64,000 nt of DNA, taken from NCBI GenBank assembly GCA_019694435.1, contig JAIBBZ010000026.1:16133-80132 (forward strand), in the 5' to 3' direction. The stretch is from Pirellulales bacterium (GTDB taxonomy: Bacteria; Planctomycetota; Planctomycetia; Pirellulales; JAEUIK01). Below, one piece after another: positions 43,401 to 51,795 of the stretch. The notes under the pieces are model-generated. The model was not told the DNA's origin. It ran no database searches and was given only the letters and a program-made list of their open reading frames with translations. Numbering within the stretch: the first letter of the stretch is position 1; each line of letters opens with the position of its first letter. Position numbers and translations under genes: made by a program.

Positions 43401-45641
43401 ACCGCGGCGGCCCGGCAAGCGGCCGAGGCGCAACTGGCCCAAGCGACCGAGAATCTAGTCGCCGCCAAAACCTGGCGCGGAACCCAAGTGCGGCTGCAGG
43501 CCAATCGCAGCCTGGGGCGGGCACTGGTGGCCTGGGAAAAGCTCGTCAAAAAGCTCGGCCGGACCGGCAAGTACGCCGAATCGAATCGCCGCGCTGCGCG
43601 CGAGCAGATGCAGCAATGCCGCTCGGCCATTCCCGCCTGGATCATGCCCTTACACCGGGTGGTCGAGCAGATCGAGATGGAACCGGAAATCTACGATGTC
43701 GTGATCGTCGATGAGGCCAGCCAGACGGGACCCGAGGGTTTGTTGCTGCAGTATTTGGCCAAGCAGTGCATCATCGTCGGCGATGACAAGCAGATCTCGC
43801 CGGAGGGCGGATTCATCGATCAGTCTCAGGTGCAACTGCTGATCCAGCAGCACCTCGCCGATGATCCGCTCGCCGCAACCTTGAAGCCGCAGTTCAGCTT
43901 GTTCGAGCAGGCGGCCATTCGTTACGGCACCCGAACAACCCTCCGCGAGCACTTTCGCTGCGTGCCCGAGATTATTCGCTTTTCGAACGACTTGTGTTAC
44001 CAGGACACGCCGCTGGTTCCATTGCGCCAGTACGCGCCCACGCGACTCGACCCACTGGTCGTCTGCCGCGTCATCGATGGCTATCGGGAGGGTCGCGATT
44101 CCAAGGTGATCAATCGCCCGGAAGCCGCAGCGATTGTTCACCAAGTCCAAGCCTGCCTGCAACAGCCGGAATACAGCGGTAAAAGTTTCGGCGTGGTGTG
44201 CCTGCAGGGTCAAGAACAGGCCCGCTTGATTGAGCACCTGCTGCTGGAAGCGGTCGGTCCTGAGCCCTTCAAAGACCCGCGGCGGCAGCTGCTGTGCGGT
44301 GACCCGTACAGCTTCCAGGGCGACGAGCGGGATGTAGTCTTCTTGAGCTTGGTTGCTGCCTTGGAAGGCGATCGACGTTTCGCCGCCATGACGCGGGAAA
44401 CCTATCGTCAGAGGTTCAACGTGGCGGTGTCACGTGCTCGCGATCAAGTCTGGCTGTTCCACAGCGTCGACATCGACGACCTGAACCCCAACTGCATGCG
44501 GCGTAAGCTGCTGGAATATTTTTACAATCCGAGTATGGTTGCGTTGACAACCGACTTGAGCCGGTGCGAAAGTCAATTCGAGCGCGACGTCGCCGAGGCC
44601 CTGGTGGCACGCGGCTATCGGGTCCTGCCCCAATTCGAGGTTGCCGGCCGCCGGATCGATCTCGTGGTCGAAGATAACCACGGGCGAATCGCGATCGAAT
44701 GCAATGGGGATGTGTGGCATGGCCCTGAGCGATGGGACCATGACATGCAGCGTCAGCGAATCCTGGAACGCTGCGGCTGGCGGTTCTTGCGGATCCGCGG
44801 CAGTCAGTTCTACGCCCGTCCGACTCCGGCCCTCGACGAGCTCTGTGCTTCCCTGACCCACCAGGGCATCCAACCGTTGCGCGCGGGTGCAGCCGCTCCG
44901 AACCAGGCACAGACAGTCCTTCGCAAAGTTTCCGGCATCGAATGCCTTGAGGCCCTCGGCAAACAGGTCGCCGAAAAACCGGAGAACACCATCGCCCTGG
45001 AGCCGCCCCCTGGGACGGAAGAAGACGATCGCGAGGAACCGGAGTTCGAGCTCACGCCAAACGGCCTGGTCCACGAGCTGGAGTCCGACGGGAAAGAGCT
45101 CCTCGAGGAAGCCGATGACGAGGAAGAATCGTCGGACACCTCACCGCCGACGGAGGCGGAACTAGAACTCGTCGCTCAATGCCTGGCCGATGCCGGCGAG
45201 CCCCTCAAGCGGGCCCAAATCCTGTTTCGCACCAGTCTTCCCGAGTCGCGTTGGACCGTGGTGCGGAGCGAACTGCTCGCACGTGAGCGGATCATGCAAT
45301 GGGGCGAAAGAAAGGGCGCGCGGTACGCCCTGGCCGGCCAAAGCGAGCATGCTTCGCAGCCGGCCGAGCTAGGGCCCGAAGATAAGGCCCTGATCTACGA
45401 AGTGGTGAAATTCCCGGCAGCCTATTGGGGAGCGCTATCGCACTGGGCCAAAGTCAACGGCCATCTCGAAGCCTGGCAGCGAAGCTTGGCTTACTCGCTG
45501 GGACAGTTGCGCCGCAACGGGCGACTCCCCAGCCTCAAGCAGGCTCGGCAAGGCCTGAAAATCGTCGATTTGGCAACCCGGCATGGCTTTCGCGTGAACG
45601 CTGATCAACTGCCAACTGACCGATCCAAGTTGCATGACTAA
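40482..45641 (+). CDS. Giant SF1 helicase fused to a DUF559/Vsr-like nuclease
   Basis: 1719 residues. Seen: Walker A GPPGTGKSHTITNL near 400; a 600-residue insertion rich in helices/coiled coil (about 450-1050); Walker B VIVDEASQTGPEG near 1077; GDDKQISPEGG (motif III); SF1 motif VI VSRARDQVWLFHS near 1315; then a nuclease domain at about 1365-1450 (GRRIDLVVEDNHGRIAIECNGDVWHG...RILERCGWRFLRI), which carries the D-x-E-C type acidic residues of DUF559/Vsr folds; an acidic linker (EEADDEEESSD); and a C-terminal winged-helix-like part. Such helicase-nuclease fusions recur in bacterial defence islands. Target nucleic acid unknown. Confidence 0.83.
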   Translation: MTSPVASPANDRAARLFAYLADLVAMRTKVVRDISPSTGLFWIHRLPADPHCFAQAQTPDDEEEAWLRIDKPRPPARPRCPEICQPWLELSSLEQVNQVPQLREEIADPGWQPPIDSGDSEEALPTPHLRLVDHPEVLTAWQRFLEDQWLPWQTKQRHWLLVQDAYSRLFKIYQEQLRRGEQYELRFGFGLLAWVTPRNQRIYHPLITASVAIELEATSGCLRVSPSVDGVNLSLEQDMLEVDERPAIELQHRTREQIQQLGSPWERADLRSLLTAYVHGLHSDAQYEDALEPPTRVTEVPQVCFAPVLILRPRMGRSLRAALQRISEQIHTGGRLPAGIAELVTSDDAPKDLSQRSTAADSTIPADHSESDGILFPLPYNREQEQIIERLGGRTGVLVQGPPGTGKSHTITNLVCHFLAQGRRVLVTSQTPRALKVLRDKFPTEIKPLAVSLLGENQEAMASLEASVQGILRYTANTSLEQLDQAIDVHRKQRCEMRAELARLHTLDAEQRRTELATITIPSTPYRGKAQALAQQLAMEADRYDWFPSAPLQPICPLTAAQLEELFSFWSEASQDRQLLTLQLPGANVLPSVAELDQAVDRLKMVRLKARVTATGNSELHEHLVQLPLAELSALQNVATQLQAAWLELSEALEPWHRQALADLRGGNRLDWQELSQNTAETLERHTPSVRSLPAVDELPPGVTPHQALADAEDLLAHLAQRRSLGIWILRPKVVRRTAYLWSQFRINGRLADTPAALEATRDYFRLLIEIEATWSHWSVHQAPPNGSLARQVTALRQAHQQLQTIHKIVDVTTQLADRLRALSLAPPPLQGRPQTDLFLQAIERARHAQEERQVRDRFSELVSRVQQAIREASLVKFRDRLATDVRQGDTAAYGRHLQKLAALHERKQRAETVAGFEELLQRAGAKPLVAAIHDPQARAALRDRLDHLGKAWQWRFARNWLDQHVSQLAQAGTAAARQAAEAQLAQATENLVAAKTWRGTQVRLQANRSLGRALVAWEKLVKKLGRTGKYAESNRRAAREQMQQCRSAIPAWIMPLHRVVEQIEMEPEIYDVVIVDEASQTGPEGLLLQYLAKQCIIVGDDKQISPEGGFIDQSQVQLLIQQHLADDPLAATLKPQFSLFEQAAIRYGTRTTLREHFRCVPEIIRFSNDLCYQDTPLVPLRQYAPTRLDPLVVCRVIDGYREGRDSKVINRPEAAAIVHQVQACLQQPEYSGKSFGVVCLQGQEQARLIEHLLLEAVGPEPFKDPRRQLLCGDPYSFQGDERDVVFLSLVAALEGDRRFAAMTRETYRQRFNVAVSRARDQVWLFHSVDIDDLNPNCMRRKLLEYFYNPSMVALTTDLSRCESQFERDVAEALVARGYRVLPQFEVAGRRIDLVVEDNHGRIAIECNGDVWHGPERWDHDMQRQRILERCGWRFLRIRGSQFYARPTPALDELCASLTHQGIQPLRAGAAAPNQAQTVLRKVSGIECLEALGKQVAEKPENTIALEPPPGTEEDDREEPEFELTPNGLVHELESDGKELLEEADDEEESSDTSPPTEAELELVAQCLADAGEPLKRAQILFRTSLPESRWTVVRSELLARERIMQWGERKGARYALAGQSEHASQPAELGPEDKALIYEVVKFPAAYWGALSHWAKVNGHLEAWQRSLAYSLGQLRRNGRLPSLKQARQGLKIVDLATRHGFRVNADQLPTDRSKLHD

Positions 45642-45666
45642 CAGTCATCCCAACGACTGAGGGCTG

Positions 45667-46170
45667 CTAATCAACTTTAGAGACGGCAGCCCTGTCACAG
45701 TGGGTGATGTTGCACATCTCACCGTCGATTATGACCACTTGGTCTCTGACCGACCAGCCGTCCACGATCCATGCGGCGTCATCATCCACTTCCCATTCGC
45801 TGCCGTCATCCAAAACGACCAAGTGTGCGCTGAATTTTATTTCTTCAATGGTGCCTGTCTCATGCTTTCCAAGATTATAGAGCCTGTAAGCCCAATGGTC
45901 TAAGGCGCGAAGCTGCTGGTCCGTAAACTGGGTGATTCGCAAACAATCAGCATGTTCGTCACACAATGACTGCCGGATAGACACTGGAATCCGCGGGTCT
46001 GTTTTCCAGTGAATCGCAGGTGGCGCCTCGTCTGCCAACAACTCAATCGCGGGCTCGATTTGCATCTCTTCGCCGCATTTGGGGCATTTGCCCCGACGCC
46101 CGATGTGCTTCCTATCAATTTGAAGCTTTGTACGGCAATGAGCACAGTTGAAGGAGAGAAGATCGTCCAC
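45667..46170 (-). CDS. Zinc-ribbon protein
   Basis: 167 residues; GTG 46170 preferred because AGGAG lies 5 bases upstream (an upstream TTG at 46188 is possible). Seen: N-terminal CAHC...CPKC ribbon with KLQIDRKHIGRRGKCP between, a layout common in planctomycete proteins, then an unrecognised 120-residue domain with acidic strands (LVVLDDGSEWEVDDDAAWIVDGW). Lower GC than the flanking helicase genes. Convergent with the giant helicase; function unknown. Confidence 0.7.
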   Translation of the reverse strand: MDDLLSFNCAHCRTKLQIDRKHIGRRGKCPKCGEEMQIEPAIELLADEAPPAIHWKTDPRIPVSIRQSLCDEHADCLRITQFTDQQLRALDHWAYRLYNLGKHETGTIEEIKFSAHLVVLDDGSEWEVDDDAAWIVDGWSVRDQVVIIDGEMCNITHCDRAAVSKVD

Positions 46171-46368
46171 GGTGAACTCCTGCAGCAAGACGAACGACTT
46201 GGATTATCGCGGCGTTGAACTAACTCCCCGACATGATCATTATCGATCCTCAAGCCACCATGCTGGGTCGGAGAGCCAGCCTTTTTTTCTGAACAGAATA
46301 GTTCGAAAACGCCATGATGGGTGCGAATCGCGGTAGCAGCCCTATCGGCATCCCTTGGTGAAGTAGAC

Positions 46369-47712
46369 TTACGCACAACTCACAATGCGTCCGCCACCCG
46401 CAAGCGTCTGCCAGAACTGAAGATGCTGCCAATGGCCCCGTCCCGTTACATCGGGCCGGCCTGGGGCTTGCTCGGCGCGAGGCATATACCGATCGAGCGT
46501 CTGCGGAACGTGATCGCGGGTGACGATCAGCAACGCCGACCGATGCCGCGAAGCCATCACGCACAGCCGCCCCGTCTCCAGATCAAACTCCGAGGGTCGG
46601 CTGATACCGGACAAGGGGTGGACGACGATCATCAGCTTTCGCTCGAGCCCCTGCCACCGTTCCGGCGTATCGACGCGAATGCCGCCTGGGGACTCTTGAA
46701 GCGCGTCGGGCAAGGCGCGGAGCATGGCGCTGTTGAGAACGCGGTGGGTGGCACTGATGCCGATATCTTGAGGTTGGAGCGGAACCGGTCTTGCGTCATC
46801 GGTGTCAGCAACCTGCGCCTGCCGCACGAGGGCCCGCTGCGCAAGCGCGGCCGCCAAATCGGCAATTTGGTTGTCTTGCTCGAGTGGCGGCCCTTGAGGT
46901 GCGGTCTTCAAGGTGGCGATCGCCGCGGTGGCCTCATCCAGCATGCCTAGAAGGCGATCGAGCGGATCGCCGCTCCCAGGACCCGCCACGCGAAGATAGC
47001 GTTCACCGGGCGCGGCCCACGCCCCAAACTCAAAATCATAAAACGGTCGGACAAGCTCCACCGAATCGGCGGGTAACCGTCGGCAAGCGGGCAATTCGAG
47101 TGCGAGCTTTTCGACTGATGGGTCGGCAAGCAACAGTTCCGGCGCCGGCAAATGCGGCGCCCGGGGCGACGTCTCCCAGCGGTGCACCTTAATGGCCACC
47201 ACCGGCGGGATCTGGCCTGGATCACCGATCAAAACGAACTGCGGCGCGACCTGCTGCAGGAGCATGAAATCGGCCCAACACATTTGCCAGGCTTCGTCCA
47301 CGCAGAGCAGATCGAAGGCGGCGGTCAATGGGGTGAGCGACCACTTCGCCGTGGTGCCGATAACAACGCCGGCCGTTTCAGGCAGAGCCCGCGCGGTAGT
47401 GATCCAGGACACGGTTCGGGGCCACCCCTCGGGAGGTGCACTATCGGCAGCCGCAAACCGCCAAACCGGCGTGCCGCGATAATCGCGGCTGAGCCGATGA
47501 CAGATGTCATCGGCCTGGGCATTGGTTTGCGTGGCGACGGCCACCCGTCGTCCCTGGGCGACGGCCACCGCGACCGCCTGCATCAGGGTGTAGGTCTTGC
47601 CCGACCCAGGCGGGGCCTTGATCAAGCACAGGCCACGCCCTCGGCGCACGAACTCGCTGAGCTGTGCAGCCACCTGTTGACTAACGGCCTCAATTTGTAC
47701 CCGGGAGGTCAC
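46369..47712 (-). CDS. SF1-type helicase/ATPase of a three-gene operon
   Basis: 447 residues. Seen: Walker A APPGSGKTYTLMQA near residue 36, motif Ia VAVATQTNAQADDI, Walker B LLCVDEAWQM near 140, motif III LIGDPGQIPPVV, and a second RecA-like half with DTPERWQGLERKLMIVVHPL and CVMASRHRSALLIVTRD (motifs V-VI). It is a compact UvrD/Upf1-like helicase without accessory nuclease. The start overlaps the preceding stop by 4 bases, so it is the third gene of the unit with the unknown protein and the Cas4/RecB-like nuclease. Likely role: helicase of a nuclease-helicase defence or repair complex. Confidence 0.83.
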   Translation of the reverse strand: MTSRVQIEAVSQQVAAQLSEFVRRGRGLCLIKAPPGSGKTYTLMQAVAVAVAQGRRVAVATQTNAQADDICHRLSRDYRGTPVWRFAAADSAPPEGWPRTVSWITTARALPETAGVVIGTTAKWSLTPLTAAFDLLCVDEAWQMCWADFMLLQQVAPQFVLIGDPGQIPPVVAIKVHRWETSPRAPHLPAPELLLADPSVEKLALELPACRRLPADSVELVRPFYDFEFGAWAAPGERYLRVAGPGSGDPLDRLLGMLDEATAAIATLKTAPQGPPLEQDNQIADLAAALAQRALVRQAQVADTDDARPVPLQPQDIGISATHRVLNSAMLRALPDALQESPGGIRVDTPERWQGLERKLMIVVHPLSGISRPSEFDLETGRLCVMASRHRSALLIVTRDHVPQTLDRYMPRAEQAPGRPDVTGRGHWQHLQFWQTLAGGGRIVSCA

Positions 47713-49304
47713 GGGGTAGCCTCCCGCGTGCGTCGCAGGGCCTGATCGACGACGAGGGCGTCATCGGGCTCTGGAGCTTCGTCCTCCTCTCCCGGGTGCG
47801 GAAAACGTGTGCCCGGGACGGCGTGGGTTAACCAGGCGCCCGGGCCCTGCTGTTGCCAAACCCGACGTGATTTGGTGCGCGAGATCTCGTCGGCTGCCCG
47901 GGTCACAAAGGCAACCGACCGCCCGACGAGCGACCGTGCGTCCGTTGGTGCAAAGGCATGGAGCCCAGGCCCAGGTTGGCGATCGGTTTTGCGGCCTTTG
48001 AGTTCGACATCGATCAACAAGGTTCCGTCTCCTGCGGGACGGATGCCGGTAATCACCCCGTGGCGCTCTGGAAATCCGACCACGGAAACGCGGCTCTCGA
48101 TCCTGAGGCGCAATTGTCGGTTGGCAGCATCTTGGATGGTCCAGACAGGGCGCGTGCTGCGGCCATCGCTAGCCTCATGGGCGGCCCGGATGTTACCTTG
48201 AAAAGCATCCCCCGCGGCGATTGCTTCCGCTAACAACTCGGCATCATCGTGCACCAGCAGCCCCTCGACCAGTTCGGCCGCCGCTTGGTGCACCAAGTAC
48301 CGCGACGCCGCCGCGGCCGGATGTCGATCGGTCTCCGCCGCGGGAAAGAACGCAGGTCCATCGAGCTCGTCATCGCGATTCAATTCGAGTCGCGTGTATT
48401 GGAGCCATTGCTCTTGAACCGTGGCCCGCACAAGGGTCGCCACACCTTGGTTCACGGCTCGCGGGTCGGATCGCAAGCGGACGAGGCTGTTGACCAGAAG
48501 ATCGTGACGCCGCTGTAATTCCTCGCGAATCACCGTATCGATTCGTGACGACCACCGTTGCATATCTGCCGCTTCACCCACTCGGGCGGCAGCACCCCAG
48601 CGGGCCACCCAATCGTCGAGACCTGCGCGTTCGAACTGGGGATCCAGGGTGGTGGAGGTCGATTGACGCTCTGCTTGAGAGGCATTTGTCAATCGTGCCG
48701 CGTAATCGCCGTCGGTCTCCAGCCAAGCGAGCAGATAGCCAAGGTGCTGTTGCCGAATCGTCTCAGCAGGAAAGGTGTACGCTTCGCGCAACGCCTGTGC
48801 CGCCACGATGACCGCCATCTGCCCCGGCCGTTGCGATTCGCGAAACAGCCAACCGCACGCTCGGCCTAGCGCATTCAGCACTGGCCGCTGTGCGCCTCCA
48901 TGCTGAGTCCGCGCGAAGGCGTATTCGAGTTGATGCAACATGTCGAGGTGGGTGTCGTTCGCCAGCCATACTTGACGCAGCGGCCGCAAATCCTCCGCCG
49001 AATCGGGTTTCGACGGCTGGTAGTCGGGATGGCGCAGGTGACGCAGCAGCGCGGGCGCAAACTGCGCCATCATCTGCGCCACGAGATCGCGGTTCCGCGC
49101 CTCGGGCACCGTCAGGACAGTTGGCGGTTCGTGAGGCGAACCATACGCCACGCCCCAAGGGCGAGATTCGCCCCCCATCCGGACAAAGCTGATCAGCAGG
49201 CAATCCACGGGGTCTGCAAGCCAGACGCGAAGCTTTTCACCACACGGCAGCGGCTGTCCGGCCTGATAGGCACGGAGTCGGCGCAGGAGTTGTCGCGGCA
49301 TCAT
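47709..49304 (-). CDS. Unknown middle protein of the helicase-nuclease operon
   Basis: 531 residues. No family recognised. Seen: basic N-terminus (MPRQLLRRLRAYQ), a largely helical middle with many Arg/Gln/Ala, and a beta-rich C-terminal part (LRIESRVSVVGFPERHGVITGIRPAGDGTLLIDVELKGRK), which could be an OB- or SH3-like module, then an acidic tail (GEEDEAPEPDDA). Overlaps both neighbours by 4 bases, so the three proteins are made together and probably form one complex. Candidate processivity or recognition subunit. Confidence 0.72.
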   Translation of the reverse strand: MMPRQLLRRLRAYQAGQPLPCGEKLRVWLADPVDCLLISFVRMGGESRPWGVAYGSPHEPPTVLTVPEARNRDLVAQMMAQFAPALLRHLRHPDYQPSKPDSAEDLRPLRQVWLANDTHLDMLHQLEYAFARTQHGGAQRPVLNALGRACGWLFRESQRPGQMAVIVAAQALREAYTFPAETIRQQHLGYLLAWLETDGDYAARLTNASQAERQSTSTTLDPQFERAGLDDWVARWGAAARVGEAADMQRWSSRIDTVIREELQRRHDLLVNSLVRLRSDPRAVNQGVATLVRATVQEQWLQYTRLELNRDDELDGPAFFPAAETDRHPAAAASRYLVHQAAAELVEGLLVHDDAELLAEAIAAGDAFQGNIRAAHEASDGRSTRPVWTIQDAANRQLRLRIESRVSVVGFPERHGVITGIRPAGDGTLLIDVELKGRKTDRQPGPGLHAFAPTDARSLVGRSVAFVTRAADEISRTKSRRVWQQQGPGAWLTHAVPGTRFPHPGEEDEAPEPDDALVVDQALRRTREATP

Positions 49305-50401
49305 AGGCCGAGCTCCTCGTCACGAATCCGCCGGACAACATCCCGCTCGACGTCGTTGCTGGGTTCCGCGCCGTCGAGCAATGCAATCGCACGCTCGAGG
49401 GCAAGGCCACCTAAGAAACGCTGCATCTCCTGTCCCAAGATGCGCGGGTCGCCGCACTGGCAGGCCCGGTCGAAGCAGCGCGGGGCCAGATCGCAGAACG
49501 CGAGACACTCCTCGCCATACTCGGTGTCGGCCTGCAGGATCGCGTCGATCAATGCCGCAGGTGGCCGCTGATCAGGGGCCGCCCAAAGCTCGGGGTCCAG
49601 TTGCTGCGCGGCTTGTTCGAGCAGGACAAAGCCCCGCTTGGCCCGCTCCGCCTGATAGGCAAAATCCTCACGGGCCCGGATCGCTGGCTGATTCGTCCCG
49701 GGGCGGGTCAAGACGAGAAACCCCGTCAGCGCGATCTCCAGCGGGGCCAAATCCAGTTCCATTGCGACTAATTGCAGCCCGTGAACGTAGATGCCCGCCT
49801 GGGCGCGAGCCAAGGCCAACTGGTGCGGATCGGTGTGACCGCCGCGGTCGGGATAGGTCTTAATCTCGCCGACGATCACCTCCGGCTGCTCGCCGTCAGT
49901 GCGGATCGCGAGCACATCAATAATCAGAATGGCCTCGGGTAGGAGAATCCCCCGAGGAACGCGGATCGTAGCCCCGGCGACCAGAGCTGGGACGTCGGCA
50001 GCCTGGGGTCGAGTCGCCACGTCGCGCAAGAGCTGCAGCGTGAGCGCTTGTGCTTCGCCCAGTGACCGAACGGAGGTGCCACCGTTTTGGCGCGTTCGCA
50101 AATCGAGAAAGCCCCGGGACCCCGATGGTAACACCTGGGATTCGATGAGCGCCTTACGGAGCCTCTCTCCGTCCTCGCGGAACAGTCCTGCCTCAAACTG
50201 CGTGCCACGGGCAATGGCGAAAGGGGACTGGCCGAACGTCGCGGGCAGCCCAGCCTGCTTGGCCACGTCCACCATCCGCACATTGCGGACTGCTGAGATC
50301 GTGTTGGCTTGGCAGGCCGGATTGTGAGCCCATTGCTCGAGTCGTAGACGCGTGTTGCCCCGAGCTGCCTCGACGGCAGGAGCCCCTGGCTGCGGTGACA
50401 T
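49301..50401 (-). CDS. PD-(D/E)XK nuclease, RecB/Cas4-like, with Cys cluster
   Basis: 366 residues from ATG 50401. Seen: nuclease core IIDVLAIRTDGEQPEVIVGEIKTY with Asp near 161 and Glu-x-Lys near 176-178; then helices with HQLALARAQAGIYVHGL (the Q-rich motif after the core of RecB/Cas4 nucleases); and near residues 308-325 four Cys (FCDLAPRCFDRACQCGD), which could hold an iron-sulphur cluster as in Cas4/AddB. First gene of the nuclease/unknown/helicase operon. Probable DNA-end-processing nuclease. Cas genes and repeats are absent. Confidence 0.78.
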   Translation of the reverse strand: MSPQPGAPAVEAARGNTRLRLEQWAHNPACQANTISAVRNVRMVDVAKQAGLPATFGQSPFAIARGTQFEAGLFREDGERLRKALIESQVLPSGSRGFLDLRTRQNGGTSVRSLGEAQALTLQLLRDVATRPQAADVPALVAGATIRVPRGILLPEAILIIDVLAIRTDGEQPEVIVGEIKTYPDRGGHTDPHQLALARAQAGIYVHGLQLVAMELDLAPLEIALTGFLVLTRPGTNQPAIRAREDFAYQAERAKRGFVLLEQAAQQLDPELWAAPDQRPPAALIDAILQADTEYGEECLAFCDLAPRCFDRACQCGDPRILGQEMQRFLGGLALERAIALLDGAEPSNDVERDVVRRIRDEELGL

Positions 50402-50818
50402 GCACACTGCCCTCGGTGGGAAACCTTTCGATGTAATACTGCGGCAAAGCAGCCGATTATTCCTTACCCGGTGGCCGAGTGAAATAGCGCGCGGGCGTTC
50501 CTCACCGAGACGCCACGACAACGGAGAAATCTATCGCCTGCCCAGCGACCCTTGCGGTCTGCGTCACTTCAGGTGGCCGGGCTTAACTTTTTGGGACCCT
50601 GGAGTTTAGTCCCAGGCCTGACACGTTGGGTCACACGCGCGGCAATCGAAAACCCGGTCGAGCAAGACCTTGAAAGGGCGGATTCTCTTGGCCACCATGG
50701 CGCAGCGTCGCAACCGTGGACAGTCCCTCGGGCCAGCCGCCCGCATGGGCCACAGCAGGGTTCCGGAACTGCCAATCCCGACTCGCAAACTACAAATTGC
50801 GGATCACCCCTACGCGCC
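50402..50818 (+). other. Divergent intergenic region
   Basis: About 415 bases between the nuclease operon and the metallophosphatase. I see no supported gene; it holds promoters for both directions. Confidence 0.4.
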
Positions 50819-51742
50819 ATGTACGACCTGATCGGCGACATCCACGGCCATGCCGATGAGCTGGAGGCGTTGCTCCAGCAACTTGGCTACCGTCCCCAGG
50901 ACGGCGTCTACGCCCATCCCGAGCGCCGTGTCATCTTCCTGGGCGACTTTATCGACCGCGGGCCGCAGATCGCCCGCGTCCTCGAGCTCGCCCAAGCCAT
51001 GGTCGCCGCCGGCACGGCGCTGGCGGTGTTGGGTAACCACGAGCTCAATGCCTTGGCATTCCACACGGCGAACCGCCACGAGCCCGGCGCCTGCCTGCGG
51101 CCGCACACCGAGAAGAACATCCACCAGCACTGCCAAACGCTCACTCAACTCGACCACGCCCAACGGACCGCGGCCCTCGATTGGTTCCGCACTTTACCGC
51201 TCTGGCTAGAACTCGACGGCCTGCGGGTCATCCACGCCTGCTGGGACGATTCCGCCCAGCAGCAGGTCGCGTCGGCGCTCGCTGACGGCCCGCTCACCGA
51301 CGAGTTTTTGCACGCCGCCTGCAGCCCCCTCGGCGAGCTCTATGAGCCGGTCGAAACATTGCTCAAAGGCCGCGAACTCGAGCTGCCTGACGGACTGCAG
51401 TTCCTCGACAAAGATGGTCACCCGCGCAGCAGCATTCGCGCCCGCTGGTATCTGCCCCCGGTCGGTCAGACCTACCGCAGCTACGCGCTGCAGGCCGATC
51501 CCGTCGCTTGCGAGCTGCCGCTTGCCGTGAACGCACGGCAAGCCAACGGCTATCCCACCGATGCCCCGCCGGTCTTCTTCGGCCACTACTGGCTCAGCGC
51601 CCCCCGACCGACCGTGTTGGCAAACAACGTCGCCTGTATCGATTACAGCGTCGCCAAGGGCGGCCTGCTGTGTGCCTACCGCTGGCAGGGCGAGCAGCAA
51701 CTGCGCGATGAGCACTTCGTCTGGGTCCCCGCGGCGACGTAA
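50819..51742 (+). CDS. Calcineurin-type metallophosphatase
   Basis: 307 residues. Seen: full metal site of the PPP/calcineurin family: GDIHGHADEL (residues 6-15), FLGDFIDRGPQ near 43, LGNHE near 74, VIHACWD near 140 and FGHYW near 245. It resembles bacterial PrpA-like and diadenosine tetraphosphatase-like enzymes. Substrate, phosphoprotein or dinucleotide, cannot be told. Stands alone between two defence-type gene groups. Confidence 0.87.
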   Translation: MYDLIGDIHGHADELEALLQQLGYRPQDGVYAHPERRVIFLGDFIDRGPQIARVLELAQAMVAAGTALAVLGNHELNALAFHTANRHEPGACLRPHTEKNIHQHCQTLTQLDHAQRTAALDWFRTLPLWLELDGLRVIHACWDDSAQQQVASALADGPLTDEFLHAACSPLGELYEPVETLLKGRELELPDGLQFLDKDGHPRSSIRARWYLPPVGQTYRSYALQADPVACELPLAVNARQANGYPTDAPPVFFGHYWLSAPRPTVLANNVACIDYSVAKGGLLCAYRWQGEQQLRDEHFVWVPAAT

Positions 51743-51795
51743 AGCCCGCACCGTTCCCCGCGCCCGCTTCAGTTCTCGCCCGTTGCCCCGTTATC

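Noticed and set aside
47952..47959. ATGCCTTT motif copy
   Set aside because: Lies inside coding sequence of the operon's middle gene with no gene start in range.
49301..50401. Cas4 of a CRISPR system
   Set aside because: No repeats or other cas genes in the window; the partner genes are a helicase and an unknown protein.
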